A program made the position numbers and the translations under genes. 8,481 nt of DNA from Actinomycetota bacterium. GTDB taxonomy: Bacteria > Actinomycetota > Acidimicrobiia > Spongiisociales > UBA5794. Shown one piece after another: positions 1-7,020 of this stretch. The notes under the pieces are model-generated. The model saw only the letters and a program-made list of their open reading frames with translations. It was not told where the DNA came from and ran no database searches. The DNA lies in NCBI GenBank assembly GCA_003648875.1, contig QMQC01000060.1:1-8481 (forward strand), written 5' to 3'. Numbering within the stretch: the first letter of the stretch is position 1; every line of letters begins with the position of its first letter.

Positions 1-1340
1 GGGCAGGGCTGTTGATCTTCATCGGCGCCATGGGCAAGTCGGCACAGTTCCCGCTCCACGTATGGCTGCCCGACGCGATGGCAGGCCCGACGCCTGTGTC
101 AGCGCTCATGCACGCCGCAACGATGGTCACCGCAGGTGTCTACCTCCTTGGCCGCCTCTTCCCGTTCTACCTCGACGTCGACGGTCTCTTTGCAGGAGAC
201 GTCCGCGACATAATCATCGTCGTCGGTGGTCTCACGCTCTTCATCACAGGCTTCCTTGCGATCGTCCAAAACGACATCAAGAAGGTGCTTGCATATTCAA
301 CCGTGTCCCAGCTCGGCTACATGGTCGCTGCCATGGGTGCTGGTGCCTACACAGCCGGCCTCTTCCATCTCTTCACCCACGCGTTCTTCAAGGGCCTGCT
401 GTTCCTCGGCGCCGGTTCTGTGATCCACGCGGTGCATTCCAACAACATGTCTGACATGGGGGGACTCCGCAAGAAGATGCCCATCACGTTCTGGACGTTC
501 ATCGCGGGGACTCTCGCGTTGATAGGGATCTTTCCTTTCGCAGGTTTCTTCTCCAAGGACGAGATCCTCGCCTCAGTGAAGTACTCCGGAGGCAGCGGTC
601 AGGATGTCGCCAACTTCATTCTGATCCTTGGAATCGCAGGCGCATTCATCACGGCCTTCTACATGGCACGTGTCGTTGCTCTCACGTTCTTCGGCGAATA
701 CAAGGGAGACGCAACACCTCACGAGTCACCCAGGATGATGACGTACCCGCTCATCGGTCTCGCCTTCTTTGCCGCAACGGCCGGTTTCGTCAACTTCCCC
801 GGTGTCTACACCGGTTTCACAACCTGGTTGGCAACCCGCGAACCGCTCTCAGGAATGGGTGACCATCACGCTGACGGGCTCGACTGGTCTCTCGTGCTGA
901 TCGTCACGCCGGTCGTGCTTGCAGGTGTGGCCATCGGATGGTGGCTCTACGGCAGGGACAAGGAGACGCAGACCGAACGGGATGCCTTCAGGATCCCCGT
1001 GCTCTGGCCGCTGTTCGAGAACCTGTATTTCATAGACGATCTCTACATGAACGGCATTGTGCGACCCATCATGGGTCCGGTTGCGAAGGTCGTTCTGTGG
1101 TGGGACATGAACGTGGTCGACGGCATCGTGAACGGTGCCGGATTGGCATCCCTTGGCATCGCCAAGGCGGTCAGATCCGTTGACGAGAACGTGGTCGACG
1201 GCTTCTACAACGAGGTCGGCGCAGGCGTTGACGAGCTCGGTAGCGGCCTGAGAAGAACGTTCACCGGGCGTGTCCAGCAGTACGCAGCATTCAGTTTCGT
1301 CGGCGTCGTAGTGATCGCCGTTCTATTCATCATTCTCTAG
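1..1340 (+). CDS. nuoL: NADH-quinone oxidoreductase subunit L (complex I), 5'-truncated
   Basis: This is the C-terminal two thirds of NuoL, the most distal antiporter-like proton-pumping subunit of membrane-bound complex I. The frame is open to the left edge (first full codon at 3), so the TTG at 12 is not a real start; comparison with E. coli NuoL suggests about 220 residues are missing. Counting from the TTG codon, the motif GKSAQFPLHVWLPDA begins at residue 8; Lys9 and His34 (LMHAATMVTAG) match the E. coli channel residues Lys229 and His254 with the same offset. Lys127 (THAFFKGLLF) and Lys182-Asp183 (FFSKDEI) match the other conserved charged residues of the pump. The charged stretch at about 315-420 fits the long lateral helix that runs along the membrane arm, followed by a final hydrophobic anchor. 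The TAG stop lies 13 bases before nuoM. The family assignment is secure. Confidence 0.96.
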   Translation, partial: AGLLIFIGAMGKSAQFPLHVWLPDAMAGPTPVSALMHAATMVTAGVYLLGRLFPFYLDVDGLFAGDVRDIIIVVGGLTLFITGFLAIVQNDIKKVLAYSTVSQLGYMVAAMGAGAYTAGLFHLFTHAFFKGLLFLGAGSVIHAVHSNNMSDMGGLRKKMPITFWTFIAGTLALIGIFPFAGFFSKDEILASVKYSGGSGQDVANFILILGIAGAFITAFYMARVVALTFFGEYKGDATPHESPRMMTYPLIGLAFFAATAGFVNFPGVYTGFTTWLATREPLSGMGDHHADGLDWSLVLIVTPVVLAGVAIGWWLYGRDKETQTERDAFRIPVLWPLFENLYFIDDLYMNGIVRPIMGPVAKVVLWWDMNVVDGIVNGAGLASLGIAKAVRSVDENVVDGFYNEVGAGVDELGSGLRRTFTGRVQQYAAFSFVGVVVIAVLFIIL

Positions 1341-1346
1341 GAGGAG
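1339..1346 (+). promoter_or_regulatory. Ribosome binding site of nuoM
   Basis: AGGAGGAG is a near-perfect Shine-Dalgarno that begins inside the nuoL stop codon. It leaves a 7-base spacer to the ATG at 1354 and so fixes the nuoM start. Confidence 0.85.
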
Positions 1347-1353
1347 CAACGAC

Positions 1354-2946
1354 ATGGATTGGTTTGAGAACGGTTGGGGCCTGAGCCTCATCGTGTTCTT
1401 GCCTGTCGTCGGCGCGCTAGCCGTCCTGGCCATACCGAAAGCAAAGGAGTCCCTTGTCAAATGGACTGCCCTGGCCTTCTCTCTGGTCACTCTGGCATTG
1501 GCGATCGCGCTGGCGGTGCAGTTCGACTATTCGGCTGCAGACACGTACCAGTTCGGTACGGCAATGGACACGTCATGGATCAGTGCGATCAACGCACACT
1601 TCCACATCGGTGTGGACGGTATCTCACTGCCGATGGTGCTGCTTGCAGCGTTCATCACCGTCCTCGTCATCATCTACTCCTGGAACCACTGGCCCGAGCC
1701 GCACAACCCAAAGCTCCTCCTGGCGTTCGTGCTCATCCTCGCAACCGGTATGACCGGGACGTTCGTTGCCCTCGACCTGGTCCTGTTCTTCGTGTTCTTC
1801 GAGGTCGTGCTCCTGCCGATGTACTTCATGATCGGCATCTGGGGTGACCGCGGAATCACCGAAGTCCCCGTCGTGAGATGGAAGATCGAGATGCGTCTCT
1901 ACGCATCTTTGAAGTTCTTCGTCTTCACGCTCTTCGGATCGGCATTCATGCTCCTCGGCTTCCTTGCGCTGTATTTCAGATCCGAGGAGATGCTCGGCTA
2001 TCGCAGTTTCTCGATGATCGAGCTGTCAGAAATCGGTGCCGCCGGTGCATTCACGGGGACCTTTGCGTTCCTCGTGTTTGCGGGCCTCTTCGTGGGATTC
2101 GCCGTCAAGGTGCCGATGTGGCCATTCCACACATGGCTGCCGGACGCACACACGGCAGCACCGACCATCGGATCCGTCATCCTTGCCGCGGTCCTCCTGA
2201 AGCTCGGTACGTACGCCTTCATCAGGATCGCAATCCCGATCCTTCCCGACCAGGCCGTTGCGTGGGCACCGTTCATTGGTGTGTTGGCCGTGATCGGGAT
2301 CATCTACGGCTCACTTGCATGTCTGGCCCAGACAGATGTCAAGCGGCTCATCGCATACTCGTCCGTTGGCCATATGGGTTTCGTGATGCTCGGTATTGCG
2401 ACGATGACCGAGATCGGCATCAACGCAGCGATCATCGGGATGGTCGCTCACGGTCTCATCACCGGCCTGTTGTTCTTCATTGCTGGCTCGATGGCGCACC
2501 GCTATCACACGAGAGACATGGGACGCCTCGGAGGCAACATGATCCTCATGCCAAAGATGGGTCTCTTGTTGGGCTTTGCGGCCATGGCCTCGCTCGGACT
2601 GCCTTCCCTTGCGGGTTTCTGGGGCGAGTTCATGTCGCTCATGGCCTCGTTCAGCCCGCTCGAGGCGATCCAAGCGACGTCGTTGTTCCGCGTGTTGATG
2701 GTCATCGGTGCCATCGGCACTGTGCTCACGGCCGGATACATGCTCTACATGTTGCGCAATGTGAACTTCGGCGAGCCTTCCGAAGAGTGGGCAGACCACG
2801 AGTTCGAAGATGTCGACTCGTTCGAATGGCTCGCGTGGGCACCTCTCGTGATCGGAACCATCGCCATCGGTATCTTCCCCAAGATCGTCTTCGGTGCCAC
2901 AAACGACGCCGTTGGCGGCCTGCTCCAGAAGGCGTTCGGAGGCTGA
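1354..2946 (+). CDS. nuoM: NADH-quinone oxidoreductase subunit M (complex I)
   Basis: This is a complete 530-residue NuoM, close to the family's usual length. It is a multi-pass antiporter-like subunit that pumps protons in the membrane arm of complex I. The residues expected for the proton path are present: Glu150 in FFEVVLLPMY (E. coli Glu144), Lys252 in KVPMWPFHTWLPDAH (Lys234), Lys283 in LLKLGTYAF (Lys265), and Glu425 in GFWGEFMSL (Glu407). The signature TDVKRLIAYSSVGHMG is at 327-342. It starts at ATG behind a strong Shine-Dalgarno and its stop is one base before the nuoN GTG, so it is co-transcribed and probably translationally coupled. One oddity is a loop of about ten extra residues between IGIWG (160-164) and YASLKFF (183-189), where most NuoM proteins I know are shorter. 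The C-terminal 470-492 stretch is acidic. Confidence 0.97.
   Translation: MDWFENGWGLSLIVFLPVVGALAVLAIPKAKESLVKWTALAFSLVTLALAIALAVQFDYSAADTYQFGTAMDTSWISAINAHFHIGVDGISLPMVLLAAFITVLVIIYSWNHWPEPHNPKLLLAFVLILATGMTGTFVALDLVLFFVFFEVVLLPMYFMIGIWGDRGITEVPVVRWKIEMRLYASLKFFVFTLFGSAFMLLGFLALYFRSEEMLGYRSFSMIELSEIGAAGAFTGTFAFLVFAGLFVGFAVKVPMWPFHTWLPDAHTAAPTIGSVILAAVLLKLGTYAFIRIAIPILPDQAVAWAPFIGVLAVIGIIYGSLACLAQTDVKRLIAYSSVGHMGFVMLGIATMTEIGINAAIIGMVAHGLITGLLFFIAGSMAHRYHTRDMGRLGGNMILMPKMGLLLGFAAMASLGLPSLAGFWGEFMSLMASFSPLEAIQATSLFRVLMVIGAIGTVLTAGYMLYMLRNVNFGEPSEEWADHEFEDVDSFEWLAWAPLVIGTIAIGIFPKIVFGATNDAVGGLLQKAFGG
2938..2942 (+). promoter_or_regulatory. Ribosome binding site deciding the nuoN GTG start
   Basis: GGAGG at the very end of nuoM leaves a 5-base spacer to the GTG at 2948. 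It supports that GTG over the upstream in-frame ATG at 2894, which would overlap nuoM by 53 bases and add an unrelated basic leader. Confidence 0.8.
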
Positions 2947-2947
2947 C

Positions 2948-4468
2948 GTGTCGGCTATCGATTACCACGCGCTTCTGCCGGAGATCATCCTCGCCACGAC
3001 GGTGCTGGTGACGCTCGTGGTCGACCTCATGACGAGGAAGAAGTACCTTGTCGCGATTACGGCGATGGTTGGCATGTTCGCGGCAATCGTTCCGGTGTTG
3101 ACCCTCACCTTCTGCGATAGTCTGGAATTCTGTACGGCTACGGGTGCAGACAGAGTGTTGTTCGGTGGCTCGTATGTCGTTGACGCGTATGCGCTGGTCT
3201 TCAAGGGCGTGTTCATCTTTGCGGCGTTCATTGCGTTGCTGCTGTCGATCGGGTACCTGGAGATGGACCGCTACTACGAGGGGGAGTACTACTTCCTCCT
3301 CATCGCATCTGCACTTGGTGCTGTAGCAATGGCATCTTCGCGTGACTTCGTCACCATGATCGTTGCCCTCGAACTCGTATCAGGCCCAGCGTTCCTTCTG
3401 GCTGGCTGGCGAAAGGGAGATCCGAGGTCCAATGAGGCCGCTCTCAAGTTCTTCATCACAGGCGTCATAGCATTGGCACTGTTGCTGTTCGGTGTATCGC
3501 TGCTCTACGGCCTCACAGGTACCCAACAGTTCGATCAGCTCGCTGTTGCGTCTGCTGGTGTCGCGGAAATGCCACTCTTCACGCTCGGCGTGATCTTCGT
3601 GTTGCTCGGGTTTGGCTTCAAGGTGTCTGCGGTGCCGTTCCACTTCTGGACACCCGACACATACGAGGGTGCTCCCCCACCGGTGACGGCGTGGTTGTCC
3701 GTCGGATCGAAGGGTGCGGGGTTCGTAGGGCTACTTTCGGTCACATACCTGGCGTTTCCCGAGGTATCCCACATCTGGGGACCCGTCCTGTGGCTTGTGG
3801 CACTGCTGTCCATGACGGTCGGAAACATCGTTGCCATCAAGCAGACCAACGTCATGAGGTTGCTCGGTTACTCATCGATCGCCCAGGCAGGGTTCATGCT
3901 TGCGCCGTTCGGTGCCGCTGCGGCATCCAACGCCGACAACCTCGACCAAGCTTTCTCTGCAACTGTCACGTACCTGGTGATCTACGCCGTGATGAACCTT
4001 GGAGCATTCGCCGTGGCCATCATCATTGGCTCAAGAGTCGGTTCGTACGAACTCGAGGACTGGGCAGGACTCAACCGGTGGGCGCCCGGTCTGGCGATGG
4101 CCCTCGCCGTGTTCTTCATGTCCCTCGCAGGCATCCCGCCACTTGCAGGTTGGTTTGCGAAGTTCGCAATGTTCCAGGCGACGATCGGCGTCGGTAATTG
4201 GTGGGGATACAGCATCGCGATTGCCGCGGCCATCAACGCTGTGATCGCTCTCGTCTACTACTCCAACGTGTTGAAGGTTGCATTCATGGACCCGGTTCCA
4301 CAAGGCGTTGACATCGAAGCGTTCGAGTCGGCAGAGGTACCGGGCCCGATCGGATTCGCCCTTGGTCTCACCGCATTCGGCGTGATCCTCCTAGGAGTCT
4401 TCCCCGGCCTCGCAGCGAACCTCGGCGAGTTCAGCGCTCAAGTCGTGGCATCCATCGGCCTGGGTTGA
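2948..4468 (+). CDS. nuoN: NADH-quinone oxidoreductase subunit N (complex I)
   Basis: This is a complete 506-residue NuoN, the third antiporter-like subunit and usually the last gene of nuo operons. The GTG start one base after the nuoM stop is chosen because of the GGAGG and because the product then begins in the usual way (SAIDYHALLPEIIL). Family landmarks are KVSAVPFHFWTPDTYEGAP with Lys225, SVGSKGAGF with Lys255, Glu142 in VALELVSGPAF, and Lys405 in LAGWFAKFAMF. These correspond to the E. coli proton-path residues Lys217, Lys247, Glu133 and Lys395. The protein is hydrophobic throughout and is expected to span the membrane about 13-14 times, next to NuoM in the membrane arm. No further nuo gene follows; a repeat-rich gap comes next, so this is probably the end of the operon. 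Confidence 0.96.
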   Translation: MSAIDYHALLPEIILATTVLVTLVVDLMTRKKYLVAITAMVGMFAAIVPVLTLTFCDSLEFCTATGADRVLFGGSYVVDAYALVFKGVFIFAAFIALLLSIGYLEMDRYYEGEYYFLLIASALGAVAMASSRDFVTMIVALELVSGPAFLLAGWRKGDPRSNEAALKFFITGVIALALLLFGVSLLYGLTGTQQFDQLAVASAGVAEMPLFTLGVIFVLLGFGFKVSAVPFHFWTPDTYEGAPPPVTAWLSVGSKGAGFVGLLSVTYLAFPEVSHIWGPVLWLVALLSMTVGNIVAIKQTNVMRLLGYSSIAQAGFMLAPFGAAAASNADNLDQAFSATVTYLVIYAVMNLGAFAVAIIIGSRVGSYELEDWAGLNRWAPGLAMALAVFFMSLAGIPPLAGWFAKFAMFQATIGVGNWWGYSIAIAAAINAVIALVYYSNVLKVAFMDPVPQGVDIEAFESAEVPGPIGFALGLTAFGVILLGVFPGLAANLGEFSAQVVASIGLG

Positions 4469-4526
4469 TCGCTCAGCTGCGCCTCGCTCTCGGGTCGCTT
4501 CGCTTACCGGCCGGTTGCTGCGCTCC

Positions 4527-4554
4527 CTGTCCGATGTCCGCTGTCCGATGTCCG
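4527..4554 (-). repeat. Heptamer array, left arm (4 units)
   Basis: A 14-base unit, CTGTCCGATGTCCG, is repeated exactly twice in tandem at 4527-4540 and 4541-4554. Each 14-mer is itself two heptamers, CTGTCCG and ATGTCCG. Read on the - strand the units are the CGGACA type, the same family as the array at 4560-4657 but in opposite orientation. It lies in the 214-base gap after nuoN; 4469-4526 before it is GC-rich and shows no gene. Confidence 0.85.
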
Positions 4555-4588
4555 CTGGAGCGGACTGCGGATGCCGGTTGCCGGATCG
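4527..4588 (+). other. Long imperfect hairpin formed by the opposed heptamer arrays
   Basis: GTCCGC at 4550-4555 and GCGGAC at 4560-4565 form a perfect 6-bp stem closed by a 4-base loop. Pairing continues outwards in the same register: 4542-4547 with 4568-4573, 4538-4540 with 4575-4577, and 4529-4533 with 4582-4586. These segments include some G-U pairs and are separated by one- or two-base mismatches. About three quarters of each 30-base arm can pair. It begins 59 bases after nuoN and lacks a following T-run, so it is not a classical intrinsic terminator. It could protect the nuo mRNA 3' end or act as a transcription barrier; that role is inferred. Confidence 0.5.
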
Positions 4589-4657
4589 CGGATAGCTGAT
4601 AGCGGCATGCGGATGGCGGTTGCCGGCATGCGATTGCCGGATAGCGGACTTCGGACG
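4560..4657 (+). repeat. Heptamer array, right arm (14 degenerate units in register)
   Basis: Ninety-eight bases divide without any insertion or deletion into fourteen 7-base units: GCGGACT, GCGGATG, CCGGTTG, CCGGATC, GCGGATA, GCTGATA, GCGGCAT, GCGGATG, GCGGTTG, CCGGCAT, GCGATTG, CCGGATA, GCGGACT, TCGGACG. The consensus is (G/C)CGGATN. A larger duplication is also visible: the 19-mers at 4566-4584 and 4608-4626 differ at one base and are 42 bases (six units) apart. The pattern resembles the heptanucleotide STRR repeats of filamentous cyanobacteria in kind, not in sequence. The array is non-coding: the ATG at 4620 inside it only adds a repeat-encoded leader to CoxD. Confidence 0.85.
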
Positions 4658-4670
4658 TCGTCGCCCTCGC

Positions 4671-4676
4671 TATGGT
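4671..4676 (+). promoter_or_regulatory. Putative -10 box of a leaderless coxD promoter
   Basis: TATGGT fits the actinobacterial TAnnnT -10 pattern and ends so that the seventh base downstream is the A of the coxD ATG at 4683. No Shine-Dalgarno precedes that ATG. Together these suggest a leaderless mRNA starting at the A of ATG. I see no convincing -35 element. The same spacing recurs at 8456-8470. Confidence 0.4.
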
Positions 4677-4682
4677 CAACCC

Positions 4683-5555
4683 ATGAGCTTTCCCACGACG
4701 GTTGACGATCTCGATGCCGCGCTCGTTGAGTGCGGCTACATACCTGAGCGCTCGTTGACGGTCTCCATTCATCTCGCGATCCAGATGGGACGCCCCCTGT
4801 TCGTCGAGGGTGAACCCGGCGTCGGGAAGACAGAGATCGCAAAAGTGCTCGCAACCATGAGCGGCGGAGAGCTCATCAGACTCCAGTGTTACGAGGGTCT
4901 TGACGCATCCCACGCCTTGTACGAGTGGGATTACGCGCGTCAGATGCTTGCGATTCGACTGCTTGAGGCGCGGGATGACGAAGTTGACGTTCACGACATC
5001 ATGAGCGAGGAATACCTGATAGCTCGACCCCTCCTCCAGGCAATCCGTCGTTCCTCCGAGGGTCTGCCAACAGTTCTCCTCATCGACGAACTCGATCGGG
5101 CAGACGAGGAGTTCGAGGCGTATCTGCTCGAGCTTCTGTCTGACTTTCAGATCACGATTCCCGAAATCGGCACGGTGCAAGCATCCACGCCGCCCGTGGT
5201 CGTCATCACCTCCAACCGGACGCGAGAGATCCATGACGCTGTCAAACGTCGGTGTATCTACCACTGGATCGACTATCCAACCGTCGAGCGAGAGATCGAG
5301 ATCCTGCACAAGAAGGCTCCCGAGACATCTCGCACGCTCTCTGCTGAGCTCGCGGTTGCGATGCAGAAGCTTCGAGAGTTCGATCTCTTCAAACCACCCG
5401 GGGTTGCGGAGACAATCGACTGGGCAAAGGCCCTCCAGGTGCTCGGTGAGGTGGAACTGTCCTCCGACGTCGTCGATGCGACCCTTGGAGTCATCGTCAA
5501 GTATGAAGAGGACATGCAGACGGTGCGTACAGCGGGTACGAATGCCCTGGTATGA
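4683..5555 (+). CDS. coxD: MoxR-family AAA+ ATPase, CoxD-like
   Basis: This 290-residue AAA+ ATPase belongs to the MoxR family. Walker A is GEPGVGKT at 43-50 and Walker B is LLIDELD at 132-138. Sensor-1 Asn178 lies in VVITSNRTREIHDAVKRR, and the basic pair Arg189-Arg190 (KRRCIYHWIDYP) is at the usual arginine-finger position. The SNRTREIHDAVKRRC-type stretch is typical of the CoxD subgroup. In Oligotropha carboxidovorans CoxD is a membrane-associated chaperone-like ATPase needed to assemble the Mo-S-Cu centre of CO dehydrogenase. The ATG at 4683 is preferred over the in-frame ATG at 4620: the extra 21 residues come from the heptamer array and the family start fits MSFPTTVDDLDAAL. The stop overlaps the coxE start (ATGA), matching the CoxD/CoxE pairing seen in other cox clusters. 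It is surely MoxR; the coxD label rests on context. Confidence 0.9.
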   Translation: MSFPTTVDDLDAALVECGYIPERSLTVSIHLAIQMGRPLFVEGEPGVGKTEIAKVLATMSGGELIRLQCYEGLDASHALYEWDYARQMLAIRLLEARDDEVDVHDIMSEEYLIARPLLQAIRRSSEGLPTVLLIDELDRADEEFEAYLLELLSDFQITIPEIGTVQASTPPVVVITSNRTREIHDAVKRRCIYHWIDYPTVEREIEILHKKAPETSRTLSAELAVAMQKLREFDLFKPPGVAETIDWAKALQVLGEVELSSDVVDATLGVIVKYEEDMQTVRTAGTNALV

Positions 5556-6715
5556 AGTCACAGGGTGACATCGCCTCCGCGAACCTCGTCATGTTCGTGC
5601 GCACGCTCAGATCGAGCGGGTTCGCCGTCACGACGACTACGACGCAGCATCTCGTGGAGGCAGTAGCACTCGTGGGTATGCACCGCGGCAGTGATGTCCG
5701 GGAGGCGTTCAGGGCAGTGGTGGTCACGCGACGCAGTCAGAACCAGCGGTTCGACGCAATCTTCGAGCAGTTCTTCAGTGGGGATTTCGTGATAACCCTT
5801 GACGATGTCGTCGATCGACTCGCCGAACGCAAGCCTGTCCACCGAGCTCCGAGAATCGGCGCAACGAGCGCCGAGGAGACGGAAGACACGGAGGACCGCG
5901 ATGACGTTGTCGATGTCGTGGGCGGATCAGCCTCGGAGCGGCTCATGGATGTCGATTTTGCAGATCTCAGCGACGATGAGGCAGCATCAGTCGCTGCTCT
6001 CCTTGCCAACATGACCTGGAGCCCGTCCTCTGTGGCGTCTCGTCGGTGGCAACCTGCTTCGAACGGCGAGCTACCCGACCTGCGTCGGACGTTGAGGATG
6101 CTCACGGGGCCACGTGGCGATCTCATGCCTCTTGCGTTCTCCGAGCGGCGGCCGAGGCAACGCCCGCTCATTGTGATCGCGGACATATCAGGATCGATGG
6201 AACGGTATTCAGAGATGTTGCTTCACTTCATCCACGGTGCCCAATACAAGTTCAGTTCCGTCGAGGCCTTCGTGTTTGCGACCCGTCTGACCCGTATCAC
6301 GAGACAGCTTCGTGCAAGAAACCCAAGCGATGCGCTCGAGCGGGTTGCCAGGACGGTGCTCGATTGGTCTGGCGGGACCCGCATCGGTGAGGCGATCGGG
6401 GCCTTCAACCGCGACTGGTTGCGCCGCGTCGGTAGCGGGGGCCCCATCGTTCTTGTGGTCTCGGACGGATGGGATACAGGTGACCCGAACCAACTTGCCC
6501 TTGAGATGCGACGGCTCGGGCGCTCCGTTCATAGGGTTGTCTGGTTGAATCCGCTGGCAGGTCACGAGGGGTTCACGACCACCGCACGGGGAATGGCCGC
6601 AGCGTTGCCATACGTGGATGACTTGTTGGCAGGGGGAACCGCTCGTAATCTGGTCGACCTGATCGACCTTCTGCAGACATCCCGGAATAGGCAAAGGAGC
6701 ATCGCCGCACGATGA
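5552..6715 (+). CDS. coxE: VWA domain protein, CoxE-like
   Basis: This 387-residue protein has a C-terminal von Willebrand factor A domain of the CoxE type (about 203-375). Its metal-ion-dependent adhesion site looks complete: DISGS at 211-215, Thr276 in SGGTRIGEA, and Asp305 in VVSDGWDTGD. The N-terminal 1-100 segment is the usual CoxE alpha-helical region (FVRTLRSSGF). An acidic linker (about 107-123) and a conserved-looking basic stretch (RRTLRM, PLAFSERRPRQRP) lead into the VWA domain. No signal peptide or membrane segment is visible, so it is probably cytoplasmic. MoxR ATPases and VWA proteins typically work as a pair; in Oligotropha CoxE acts with CoxD and CoxF in maturing the CO dehydrogenase active site, and copper-related steps have been proposed. 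Its ATG overlaps the coxD stop as ATGA, and its own stop overlaps the next ATG the same way, indicating translational coupling. Confidence 0.9.
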   Translation: MKSQGDIASANLVMFVRTLRSSGFAVTTTTTQHLVEAVALVGMHRGSDVREAFRAVVVTRRSQNQRFDAIFEQFFSGDFVITLDDVVDRLAERKPVHRAPRIGATSAEETEDTEDRDDVVDVVGGSASERLMDVDFADLSDDEAASVAALLANMTWSPSSVASRRWQPASNGELPDLRRTLRMLTGPRGDLMPLAFSERRPRQRPLIVIADISGSMERYSEMLLHFIHGAQYKFSSVEAFVFATRLTRITRQLRARNPSDALERVARTVLDWSGGTRIGEAIGAFNRDWLRRVGSGGPIVLVVSDGWDTGDPNQLALEMRRLGRSVHRVVWLNPLAGHEGFTTTARGMAAALPYVDDLLAGGTARNLVDLIDLLQTSRNRQRSIAAR

Positions 6716-7020
6716 GAGACGTACTCGAAGTTCACGACCGGTGGACGAAACAGGGCAAGAGCGTTGCGGTGGCAACGGTTGTTGGCGTGAAAGGTTCGGC
6801 ACCGCGTGGTGTCGGAGCCAAGATGGTGATCTCGTCCGAGGGCGAGATGGAGGGAAGCGTCAGTGGTGGATGTGTCGAGAACGACGTGCGCGAACATGCA
6901 GCCGCGGTGCTCGCATCCGGAACCCCCATGGTCGTCACATATGGCATTGCAGATGATGATGCTTTTGAGGTCGGTCTGACGTGCGGTGGCACGATCGAGG
7001 TCTACATCGCACCATGGTGA
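6712..7020 (+). CDS. XdhC/CoxI family protein, N-terminal domain only (split CoxF, part 1)
   Basis: This 102-residue protein equals the N-terminal XdhC/CoxI domain alone. The family motifs are clear: GSAPRGVGAKM at 28-38, GSVSGGCVE at 48-56, and VGLTCGGTIEV at 87-97, whose cysteine is a conserved family feature. XdhC-type proteins bind the molybdenum cofactor, assist its sulfuration and deliver it to xanthine-oxidase-family enzymes. Most XdhC proteins carry a second Rossmann domain in the same chain; here that domain is in the next, overlapping gene. The ATG at 6712 overlaps the coxE stop (ATGA), with AAAGGAG at 6693-6699 as a rather distant Shine-Dalgarno. The stop falls exactly after the domain's end (EVYIAPW), which favours a genuine domain split over a sequencing error. 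It probably works as a complex with the next product. Confidence 0.85.
   Translation: MRDVLEVHDRWTKQGKSVAVATVVGVKGSAPRGVGAKMVISSEGEMEGSVSGGCVENDVREHAAAVLASGTPMVVTYGIADDDAFEVGLTCGGTIEVYIAPW

Noticed and set aside
2894..2947. Upstream ATG for nuoN inside nuoM
   Set aside because: It would add 18 residues unlike any NuoN start. The GTG at 2948 has GGAGG at the right distance.
1878..3011. 377-codon + strand frame inside nuoM
   Set aside because: It is an arginine/histidine-rich shadow of nuoM in another frame, running past the nuoN start, and has no motif or ribosome binding site.
4527..4657. Intrinsic terminator or transposon end (MITE)
   Set aside because: No T-run follows the hairpin. The arms are built of heptamers and unequal in length, and no target-site duplication or transposase remnant is seen.
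4620..4682. Upstream ATG giving CoxD 21 extra residues
   Set aside because: The extension is encoded by the heptamer array, resembles no CoxD N-terminus, and lies upstream of the likely transcription start.
4473..5561. Long open frame on the - strand over coxD and the heptamer arrays (362 codons)
   Set aside because: It is antisense to a clear AAA+ ATPase. Its product has no recognisable domain, and its end is simply translated heptamer repeat. Long antisense frames are common opposite GC-rich genes.
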